The notes under the pieces: generated by a model
Told to the model about the DNA's origin: nothing
The model's database searches: none
What the model saw: the letters and a program-made list of their open reading frames with translations, nothing else
From: Ophiura sarsii
Taxonomy: Eukaryota > Echinodermata > Ophiuroidea > Amphilepidida > Ophiuridae
Direction: 5' to 3'
DNA length: 64,000 nucleotides
Assembly (NCBI GenBank): GCA_035610835.1
Contig: CM069454.1
Location: 56,301,600 to 56,365,599 of the forward strand
Translations under genes and position numbers: made by a program
Shown: in pieces, positions 55,490 to 64,000 of the stretch
Numbering within the stretch: the first letter of the stretch is position 1
Layout: each line of letters starts with the position of its first letter

Positions 55490-56666
55490 GGAAAAGAGTA
55501 GGGGTGAGCGGGGAGTGTACACCCTGTGGGAAGGTTCGCCCACCACGTGATTCTCATCATTGCGGCCACTCGTTGAAGTTGACGAACACACAATATTTTC
55601 CTCTGTATGTTGCGATCTTCCCATGGTAACATGGCTGATCTCCGTATAATGTTTGTCAAATTATCATCAAAATACCAGTTTTACACCACAAAAGTGGATT
55701 TTCTTCCATTTTTTATATTATTTTTTCTAAAGATATTCTTACAGACGAGGTGAATATAAATCATCATTAGGTAGGTACACAGAGAAGTTTTCTGGGTCGA
55801 AGATGGGTAAAGTGACTCACTTGCAGTGGGTCATCTCACATTACCCGTCTATCTGTGTCAAGTAACCGTGTCCCAGCGAAGCGACTCGGTGCAGTCTGAC
55901 CCATTTGAATTGACCCACGTAAGATGAGTCAATGCATTTTAATGGGTCGCTCGACACGTTGACTCACGTATGATGGGTCGGTGCAGTCTGACCCATTTGA
56001 ATTGACCCACGTAAGACATGAGTCAATGCATTTTAATGGGTCAGTCGACACGTTTACCCATTTGCAAGTGGGTAAAGATCGCATAAATCGTGATTGCTTT
56101 ATCATTATCACTGATTGGATAGGTTATGGATTTGATGCAGTTATAAACCCGTCATTGGGTATGGCTCATGCGTGGTTATCGGGTCAATATACTTATTGTG
56201 CTATGGGGCACATTCGCCTTTTCATGGTGGGGCATGTTCGCTTATAGGCATTTACACTCCCCCGCTCTCCCCTACTTTAGGTCCCAGTTGCTGGACTGTA
56301 ATTAGTATCTTCCGATACTGGAATACCCTGTATCGTCCGATACTGGTACACAGTTAGTGGTCCAGTATCGGTCGATAATGGGACACATAGAATGTTCCAG
56401 TATCGGGCAATACTGGTACATAATTATGTACCAGTATCGAGTAATACTGGGACAAATCACTACTGGTAGCGTGTGTACAAGTATCGCCCGATATTGGAAC
56501 ATGAAAACGTTCCAGTATTGTTCGATACTGGAACACAATTTGGTGTTTCAGTATCGGCCAGTACTGGAACACTGACATTGTACCAGTATCGGGTGATACT
56601 GGCAAATTGCATATGTCAGTATCGTGCGATAACGTATACTAGTGTCTGGGATGAAGTACACTTTCC
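55490..56666. mobile_element. palindrome-array MITE, copy 2, interrupted by a TA-target element
   Basis: It is bounded by an 8-bp duplication CTGGTTCA (55482-55489 and 56668-56675). Termini are GGAAAAGAGTA and AAGTACACTTTCC. Removing the nested insertion 55501-56272 and one TA leaves 403 bp, against 408 bp for copy 1, and the left TIR is restored in order (GGAAAAG, AGTA, CTTTAGGTCCC). Ten palindromes are centred near 56311, 56336, 56371, 56406, 56441, 56487, 56521, 56557, 56592 and 56625. Read in reverse, their spacing matches copy 1. Confidence 0.9.
55501..56272. mobile_element. TA-target element with TGGGTCA/TGACCCA motif array
   Basis: Ends GGGGTGAGCGGGGAGTGTA and TACACTCCCCCGCTCTCCCC, TA at 55499-55500 and 56273-56274. 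The middle (55795-56080) is crowded with TGGGTCA, TGACCCA, TGACTCA and ATGGGTAA words. A 75-95-bp unit beginning GGTGCAGTCTGACCCATTTG occurs twice (55890 and 55980). No transposase; short frames are shadows. Confidence 0.8.
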
Positions 56667-56865
56667 TCTGGTTCATTGATGAAGGCAACAACAGGAATGG
56701 TTTGATTAGTTGGTAAGGAATCGGGTCATATGATTGGAAAACTATATAGTTCATTTGATAAAGGCAGCAAGAGAAATGGTTATTGGTTCGTAAGGAAACA
56801 ATGCATATGATTCCAAAACTGGTTGATTTAATAAAGACTACAGGAGAACTGAACTGAACTGAACT

Positions 56866-56935
56866 GCACTGAAATGGAATGAAATGAAATGAAATGAAAT
56901 GAAATGAAATGAACTGATCTGAAATAAAATGAAAT
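56866..56935. repeat. (GAACT)n/(GAAAT)n microsatellite
   Basis: Tandem GAACT units pass into GAAAT units. Sequence from 56936 to 57610 is AT-rich with no gene. Confidence 0.85.
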
Positions 56936-57611
56936 CAAGAAATGGTAGAATAAGAATATTGAAGAACTAATAAAATATTAAAAATAAGGTTTATATTCTT
57001 AAACCTTACGTATCGAGATCAGGGAATTTCGCGTTTGCTTTTGGTCTTTTTGTATGTTTGTTTTTGTTATTTTTGGTTTCAATATTATTTGAATGTTTTT
57101 TGTGGGGGTGTATTGTGGTGGTGGTAGGGGAGAGAGGGGTGTAGGGGTTGGGGTTGTGAGGGGGTTAAATATGAATTTGAAAAATGTGAAAATGATCGAT
57201 ATTCAAACTTAACTAACCCAAATCTTACCCTATATCTCATATTCTACCAAACTGCTCAAAATCATGACCTACCATTACAATAAAAATGTTGTGGTTTAAC
57301 AAACCATGGAGAGAACATCCCTGTCTATGGTATGAGATATGACTTTAGGGTAAACATGGTAAACATGTTAAAAATCCTCCGTCTTAAAGGAAAGTAGGCT
57401 TTAAGTCCCGCCGCCATAGCGCTATTTTATTGCCTATTTAACGATTAAAGGGAACATCCGTTTCTATTAGTGAAACTATCACCGTGTCTCTGATGATCTA
57501 CTAAACTCATAAAGAGTGCATAAATATTTGTGTCAGAACAAATATATATATAGGGTATATATAAAAATGACTGACAGTATGATACCTCGTAACATGAATC
57601 ATTTGTCATGT

Positions 57612-57848
57612 TTCCTCTCACTTCCGTTCTTTGAAATCGATAGTTTTAAAATTTCACAAAATATTTCAAAAATGACAAATTTATTGAATCTCATTACCAT
57701 ATTTGGAATCACCATGAGAAATGTATTAAAATAAGTACTCACATGCCTATTATTGGTTTAGTAATTCTTGAGATAAGACTTTGAAAAGTGGGAACGGTTT
57801 ATGAAAAATCTGGTTTGTATGGTTAAACTAATAGCCTCGTAGGAAGTG
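57612..57848. mobile_element. TTAA MITE, CACTTTCCACG family, copy 7
   Basis: Right end CGTAGGAAGTG then TTAA (57849-57852); the left end is decayed (CTCACTTCCG). Interior TTTGGAATCACCATGAGAAA and CACATGCCTATTATTGG match the family. Confidence 0.75.
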
Positions 57849-57852
57849 TTAA

Positions 57853-58290
57853 CCAAACTTAGTAGTACTTGGGAAAATTTGCGGTTTTTTTAATTTCAGA
57901 AAATTAGTATTGATATTGACATATTTAAATGTATGGTTAAAATTGAAAACAAATAACAAAAGCGGATAAGATAAAGAATGACGACTTGGAAATTGTTTTT
58001 AAAACATTACATTCGTAATGGTTAGGAAAGCAACCAGTCTCGATGAAGCCGACAAGAAATGTGATGGGGGAGAATAGAGAAATATAAGAACGGAACATCT
58101 CCCGGTAACCAAACAAAGACCAACAATCGCGGTCATGAGAGTAAGGATACTGATTGGCACGATCAACGGTAACCAAGACACACAGACGCACTATGCAAAA
58201 CGGGAAGCCCAGGGGGTATCTGCCCCAGTGAATAATTTGGTTTAGGAAAGTATGCCTTTCACAAACCTGATTATTGTATCGTCATTGTAT
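57853..58290. other. no supported gene
   Basis: Overlapping minus-strand frames at 57937-58191 have no recognised domain. A single mariner-like terminus, ACAGGGTGGTCCAAAAAAAA, follows at 58292 without a partner that I can find. Confidence 0.4.
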
Positions 58291-58497
58291 ACAGGGTGGT
58301 CCAAAAAAAACTATACCCAATTTTGGAGGCTATTTTCTCCTAGATGATAAACTATTTTAGTAATTTGGTTTGCACATTATTAAAGCATATATCGTTGAGC
58401 ATTATTGGTGAAAATAGGGAAGATATTACATTAATATTTTTTGAGATATTGCTATTTTTAGCGAGTATGTGTAAAAATGGCTTTATCACCACATGGA

Positions 58498-59523
58498 AAA
58501 ATTAAACAAGGAAACATTGATCTGTTTGTGCCTCATGTCGGGCATTAAGAAGGAAACACATTTTATTTCCTACAACATACAACAGGCATTTATGAATGTA
58601 ACCTAATATAGCTCTACATTTATTTTAAACCACGGTTGTTCACAACGTCGTGCCCGATGCGGTCGCCCAGGCGACACAACCCCCCAGTAACTATACTTCG
58701 GAGTAAAAGTTCTGTTCATCCAAAATAAGAATTTAGCTAGATTACACTTATTTTAACCACGATGTTCACAGAGACTACCTAGCAGTAAAAGCTGTGTTTA
58801 ACATCAAAATAAATTGTTTAATTCATACAACATGCCTTTGTGAATGTATCCAAATTCAGCCTGATTACATTTCTTCTAAACCCGGATGTTCACAACATCT
58901 TTGTGTTTCATCCCAAATAATTAGTTTACTCTTCTTCACCGCTGGATCACCTGTGTATACACATTTCAACTCGTTCGCCTGAAGTAACTACTCAAACGGT
59001 CACCAATTTTGTATAAAATTAAACAAGGAAACATTGATCTGTTTGTGCCTCATGTCGGGCATTAAGAAGGAAACACATTTTATTTCCTACAACATACAAC
59101 AGGCATTTATGAATGTAACCTAATATAGCTCTACATTTATTTTAAACCACGGTTGTTCACAACGTCGTGCCCGATGCGGTCGCCCAGGCGACACAACCCC
59201 CCAGTAACTATACTTCGGAGTAAAAGTTCTGTTCATCCAAAATAAGAATTTAGCTAGATTACACTTATTTTAACCACGATGTTCACAGAGACTACCTAGC
59301 AGTAAAAGCTGTGTTTAACATCAAAATAAATTGTTTAATTCATACAACATGCCTTTGTGAATGTATCCAAATTCAGCCTGATTACATTTCTTCTAAACCC
59401 GGATGTTCACAACATCTTTGTGTTTCATCCCAAATAATTAGTTTACTCTTCTTCACCGCTGGATCACCTGTGTATACACATTTCAACTCGTTCGCCTGAA
59501 GTAACTACTCAAACGGTCACCAA
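58498..59523. repeat. perfect 517-bp tandem duplication with internal subrepeats
   Basis: 58498-59006 and 59015-59523 are identical by inspection, offset 517 bp, with an 8-bp linker TTTTGTAT. Inside each unit, three subrepeats of about 105-115 bp share YACAACATNC, GATTACAYTT and ACCACGRTGTTCACA words. Two identical 62-residue frames come from this and show no domain. It is either a very recent duplication, a short satellite or an assembly artefact. Confidence 0.92.
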
Positions 59524-60690
59524 CCCCCCAATATTTCAAGAATACTTGCTAAATAGATCGCCTACCTTCTTCACCAAATAAGCAATTTTATTGAAAATAT
59601 CCGAAGATTAAGATTTAAATTGTTATCTGGTCAAACTTTAACGATAGGTAGGCCTATACTGTCTTAGCTCATAACAAACCAAAATGATCATCAATTGCGA
59701 AAAATATTATTATTTTCCACACTGAACATGGCAGTCGGTTTTCAAGAAAAGGAAAGAAAAATCCAATCTACTATCAATGTGTAAATGAATTTAAATATTC
59801 AATTATGAGAGACTGGTTGATTTCACTAATTATCAGCAAAGTTATTGAGAAAGTACAATTTCACAGTATGGATTGTTATTAATTTGGTTCAATAATGTCA
59901 ATGCAAATAAGGTTTCGCGCAAAATCAAAAGTTAAAAATGGACATCATGAAATAAGTTTTGAAAGAGCAATAAGAACATCAATTATCAGTAATGATAATT
60001 CTGTGTGCTTGGCATAATAATAGAGGTTTTTGTTTCATTTCAATTTTGGAATAGCTGGCAGTATGTAGTTTTGATTGCAATTAGAACTTCTTTTGACTTG
60101 TCTTTGACCTGGCATGCCAGGGATACACTTTAATCTTAAATAGCATTGTCTCAGTTGTAGACATGAAATTAAACATCCAAAGCAGGGTCGGAATTGGATT
60201 AATCTGGAAATTAAGATAAATATAATGTAGGCCAATGCATCCTTTAGGCCTAAATTCTTTTTTTCGCACCGAGTTATGACACTGTGAAAATAAGTTATAG
60301 GTATTTGTCCTCCAACTTTGACCAACCTAAAGACATGAAAGAGCAATTTCATCTTTAAAAAATGAAATGATTAAAATCAGTGCATTCCATTTATTTTTTA
60401 TTTTTATCTTTATAAATGGAATCATCTTGGGCATGGGTAATCCCTTTTAAAGGGAATTGTTATCATAAGTAAATTTGAATATGGGAAACATTCCAATTTG
60501 ATTTGTTTAGCTTAAAATGAGTTGAATATGAAAACAGCTTTAAATAAATAAAAACTTAGATTTATCTGCTAAAAACGTAACATAATGTGTTTTGATGAAT
60601 TGACGAATACTGTTTGATATGATGTATGAATTCATGATGATGTAATGCAGACATGCACAATGATATGTATAAGGAAACAAACGTACCTAA
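59524..60690. other. no supported gene
   Basis: AT-rich. The minus-strand frame 60035-60352 has no recognised motif and AT-driven composition. Confidence 0.4.
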
Positions 60691-60691
60691 C

Positions 60692-60915
60692 ACGTTACTC
60701 GCGGCAGGCGTCTGCAGACAACAGTTTTAAAATGTCACAAAATGTTTCAAAACATTATTGAATTTCATCACCCTATTTGGAAACACCATGACAAATGCAT
60801 TAAATAAGTACAAACATACCTAGTATTGGTTCGGTAATTCTTGAGACAGACTTTAACAATTGACAAAGGTTTCTGAAAATGTTTTGTATAATGGTAACAC
60901 TATAGCCGCGTGGAA
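60692..60915. mobile_element. TTAA MITE, CACTTTCCACG family, copy 8 (ends decayed)
   Basis: Interior GGCAGGCGTCTGCAGACAAC, AAACATACCTAGTATTGGTT and AGCCGCGTGGAA match the family; terminal TTAAs are not preserved. Confidence 0.75.
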
Positions 60916-61138
60916 TATGATGTTTGATGTGTAATATAATCATTAGATTTTTTGAACTGAAGCAACTTGAAATGCTTAATATGTATAAGAGCATTATAAT
61001 ATGTTAAATGTAAGAAGAAAAAAAGTACACAGATGATTGTTTAGGTCAAAGAAAACATCTAAATTTGATCCATGTTTGAATGTTTGAAATACTTAACAAT
61101 AAGAACATTTGTTAACTTGTATGTGACCATCTGCAAAA

Positions 61139-61300
61139 GATACAGGGTGTCTCAAAAAAATTACAACGCACCATTAGCCGATCATAACTTCCTAATTAAG
61201 TATCTGAATTTTACAATTCAAATAGTAAAATGAGGCCAAATTAGTTTTCTACAATTGGAAGAAAACAGCGTTTAATTTTGTTAAGTAATTACGGAGATAT
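61139..61300. mobile_element. mariner-like terminus, solitary
   Basis: ATACAGGGTGTCTCAAAAAA resembles Tc1/mariner ends seen elsewhere in the window. No inverted partner or transposase is seen before the LINE begins. Confidence 0.4.
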
Positions 61301-61305
61301 CAACA

Positions 61306-62134
61306 TACACTGATGACACACAACTGTTTACCTCCATGAAACCATCAGAGAGAGACGTTTGTGTTTCAAAACTTGAACAGTGTCTTAATGACATAAAATC
61401 ATGCACTGTGCACAACAAGCTTCAGTTAAATGACAGCAAAACTGAAGTGATCCATGTTACATCAAAAAACTTGAAGACGACGCCTTTATCTGGAATTAGG
61501 GTTGGCGACATGACCATTGAACCAACGTCCTCTGCGCGCAATCTCGGAGTGTTCATAGATAGTCAACTAACTATGAAGAAACATGTTAATAACATCTGTC
61601 GGAATGCAACTCACGCCATCAGAAGTATCGGAAGGTTCAGACATTATCTCGACCAGGATACAACTGAAAAACTAGTTCACGCTTATGTCACCTCGTGTTT
61701 AGATCATTGCAATTCCCTTCTCTACGGTCTCCCAGACTCTGAAATCATGAAGCTGCAAAGAATCCAGAATACTGCGGCAAGACTGGTGACACGTACTAAG
61801 AAATATGACAGCATATATGAGATCATAAGCGGTCTCCACTGGCTTTCCATCCGCCAAAGAATAGCATTCAAGATCAACCTGCTCACTTACAAGTGTCTCA
61901 ATGGACTTGCGCCTTCATATTTGTCGGACCTTATCACTCGATACACTCCTAGTCGGTCACTCCGCTCTTCTTCCCAGAACTTGATCAAACCCCCTTCACT
62001 TCGACCACGTACTACCTACGGACGCCGATCCTTCATAGAGGCCACTCATACATAATGGAACAATTTACCTATGCATGTCAGGGCTGCATCTTCTATGGAC
62101 ATTTTTAAGAAAAAATTGAAAACTCATCTTTTTA
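61306..62134 (+). pseudogene. LINE RT from catalytic box to C-terminus
   Basis: It reads YTDDTQLFTSM (catalytic box with YTDD), LQLNDSKTEVIHVTSK, ARNLGVFIDSQLTM, AYVTSCLDHCNSLLYGLP, LQRIQNTAARLVTRTKKYD, LHWLSIRQRIAFKI, CLNGLAPSYLSDLI and RRSFIEATHT. An in-frame TAA at 62053-62055 precedes the expected WNNLPMHVRAASSMDIFKKK, so the stop is premature. The upstream RT is missing. Confidence 0.88.
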
Positions 62135-62202
62135 CGCAGTAGTACCTTTTTACGCAGTAGTTATTGTCTATGTAGATAATGGGAGACAATTACTCTTTTA
62201 TA

Positions 62203-63255
62203 TGGTCATGTGTTTTAAGCTCGCCTCCTTTCGCGTTACACACGGATTTTGGCTTTCACGACATGATTTTAACTTTACACATTTATATTTGCTTGTATAC
62301 CCCCCTGAGGTAGTAAAAGTATATATTTTCTGAAGGGAAATTTCATGAGGAAACCAAATATGCCATTAAAATTATAGTACGACTAAGAACTAAAATGGTA
62401 TGATCGGAAATGTTCGGAAAAATATCAGAGTTTTTAATTTTTAATTCGAGATCCATATATTTTTTATACCTACCCCTATCATTATTTACTTTACATATTT
62501 TAATTCCTCATGAAATTACCCATTAGATGATATATAATTGTTAAAGTTACTACGGTATGGTAATTATACCGGCTAGTGAATATCTCCAATATTTATTTTA
62601 TATATTTTTAGAATTTTCAAAAATATTTGTTTAAGGATGAACCCTTCCCTGATATAAACTGCATTTCTGAATTCCTCTAGTTACAAGCTTTCCAAAAATG
62701 TATACTTTTGCTATCATAGGTTGAAAACTTTTTCTGTTATTGTCATTTTTATAAATCCGGTAAATTGAGGCTGATTATTCATGTTTACTGTGTAGCGAAT
62801 AGGAAGAAAGCTGATGTTCATTGTCTTATCCATAATTAATTAGTTGTTACAAATAGTTGACAAGTCTGTTGAACCACATACTTAAAGACTACTAATTATC
62901 CTTTAAAATGGGACCAGAATGGTGTTTGTAACATTAGGAGATGACTAGTTATTGTAAAAAGAACAAAACATGGGATTATCCCCATTGAGTTTGTACAGGC
63001 GGCACCCCTTCCAGAAACACCCCTTCCAGCACCACCCCTGGTCCCCAAACATCAAACAGCTGTATCTCCCATTCTGTATTAACTATACCAATGCCATTTT
63101 GCAGGCAGATAGCTTGTTATTAGGGCTTTAAAATGATACCAAATTTGTTGAGATAGCTTTTGTGGTTTTAAAAATATTTGAGGAAAATTACAGCATGAAA
63201 CTAAAAAATGTAACGGCACCACCCTATTGGGAGGCGAGTTCATAACGCGTGACCA
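62203..63255. mobile_element. TA-target element with CTCGCCTCC TIR
   Basis: Ends TGGTCATGTGTTTTAAGCTC and GAGTTCATAACGCGTGACCA share TGGTCAYGYGTT and CTCGCCTCC; TA flanks both sides (ATAT also possible). The subterminal pair AAAAGTATATATTTTC and ATGTATACTTTTGCTATC recalls the TTAA family at 51.7 kb. No transposase. Confidence 0.7.
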
Positions 63256-63948
63256 TATACATGTTTATGCTTTTTAACCATACTTATACTGCCTTTTGTG
63301 TGCTAAATTGCTCTTTTTATTATGTATTGTGCAATAGTAATGCTGCTACTTTGGTATTTTTAACTTTGTAAAGCGCCCTGAGACCTTGGTTACGGGCGCT
63401 TAATAAGAACTGTTTATTATTATTATTATTATTATGTGATTACGTAGAACGCTTCGTAGAACGCTTCCATATATCCAAGTTTGCATATTTTGACAGATTT
63501 TCACTTGCGCGGCTGGTTACTTACTCATTAATGTTCAATTAGCCAGCACTGTTTAATACTATGATAAAAAAGTTTTTTGATCTTAGAATACTGAATAATC
63601 GATCATAACACTCATAACACCCAGAAAACCAAACACAATACAACTCATTACTCTCAGATAACGGAATTGGACAAGACAACACAATTTGATAGATAGCTGT
63701 ACGGTTATTTGCTGAGAGGATTTATTCCTTAAATACACAATATGCAAAATTGATATTGATTAATTGAAGATAATTTCACTACATGAGTTCAAAACGCATG
63801 TGGGACCAAGTCCCATGATTGAAAGATCATAATAAGACTTTATATAAATACCGACTGTTTCGGTTAATCAAATTTGAAGGCCTAGTAAAAGTACCAGAAA
63901 ACCTAAATTTCAATGGCGGATCTGATGCCGCCCAACTTGATAATATAA

Positions 63949-63978
63949 TATCTGGGACTAACATGTTAGTCCCAGATA
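63949..63978. repeat. 30-bp perfect palindrome
   Basis: TATCTGGGACTAACA is followed immediately by its exact complement. It may be the end or centre of an element running off the window. Sequence 63436-63948 shows no gene. Confidence 0.85.
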
Positions 63979-64000
63979 ATATGACCTTTGTCGGAATTTA

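Larger units (their letters stand above)
55340..56850. repeat. degenerate 75-bp tandem repeat, interrupted
   Basis: Units of GGTTTGATTGGTTGGTAAGG followed by CATATGATTGGAAAACTGGT recur near 55365, 55440, 56695 and 56775, and singly near 54265 and 44215. The palindrome-array element (55490-56666) sits inside the array. Confidence 0.7.
61301..63435 (+). mobile_element. CR1/L2-like LINE, 5'-truncated, with (TTA)n tail and nested insertion
   Basis: It starts inside the RT at the catalytic motif and ends with GTAAAGCGCCC...GGGCGCTTAATAAG, a 3' hairpin, then (TTA)n at 63414-63435. A TIR element at 62203-63255 splits the 3' part. Confidence 0.85.

Overview
The window looks like an AT-rich, gene-poor intergenic stretch of a metazoan nuclear genome, most likely a marine deuterostome invertebrate. 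An echinoderm is my best guess. The grounds are the frequent TAGGCCTA-type words, a tRNA-derived SINE with a deuterostome-style tail, an intact Penelope-like element, CR1/L2- and RTE-like LINEs, and many families of small inverted-repeat DNA elements. I could not support any host protein-coding gene. The only confident host-type gene is a tRNA-Asn(GTT), and it sits inside a transposon.

Layout. 1-12.8 kb is dominated by an unusual family of terminal-inverted-repeat (TIR) elements, here called the ACGTAT family. Its interior is almost entirely a degenerate 10-11 bp motif in near-perfect helical register. Copies lie at 1-1035 (rearranged), 2523-3335, 3589-6822 (two copies head to head, a 3.2-kb palindrome) and 11034-12821. 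The last copy interrupts a CR1/L2-like LINE (8.67-13.0 kb, minus strand), which is also interrupted at 9142-9549 by a second unusual element made of ten evenly spaced 20-bp palindromes. 13-20 kb holds MITEs and LINE scraps. 20.9-38.1 kb is an old tandem segmental duplication (A about 20.92-33.46 kb, B about 34.0-38.13 kb). Copy A was later enlarged by a 4.4-kb TTAA element carrying the tRNA, a full-length Penelope-like element with an 865-residue RT/GIY-YIG protein, and a truncated LINE. Copy B preserves the corresponding empty sites. 38.6-44.2 kb is a nest of inverted repeats around a 3.3-kb TIR element filled with a 139-bp tandem repeat carrying AGGTCA direct repeats. 44-64 kb holds a TA-target element with a nested SINE, an RTE-like LINE, very long poly-G tracts, a second copy of the palindrome-array element, a perfect 0.5-kb tandem duplication and another CR1/L2-like LINE.

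How the parts relate. Target-site duplications and empty sites give many nested insertion orders. Several unrelated TIR families share one design: short termini around an interior of short motifs repeated at regular, helix-related spacing. That design is the most promising undescribed system here. The Penelope-like element carries a candidate hammerhead ribozyme overlapping its stop codon. Everything was read by eye: boundaries given to the base come from visible TIR/target-site duplication junctions, while 'about' marks approximate limits.
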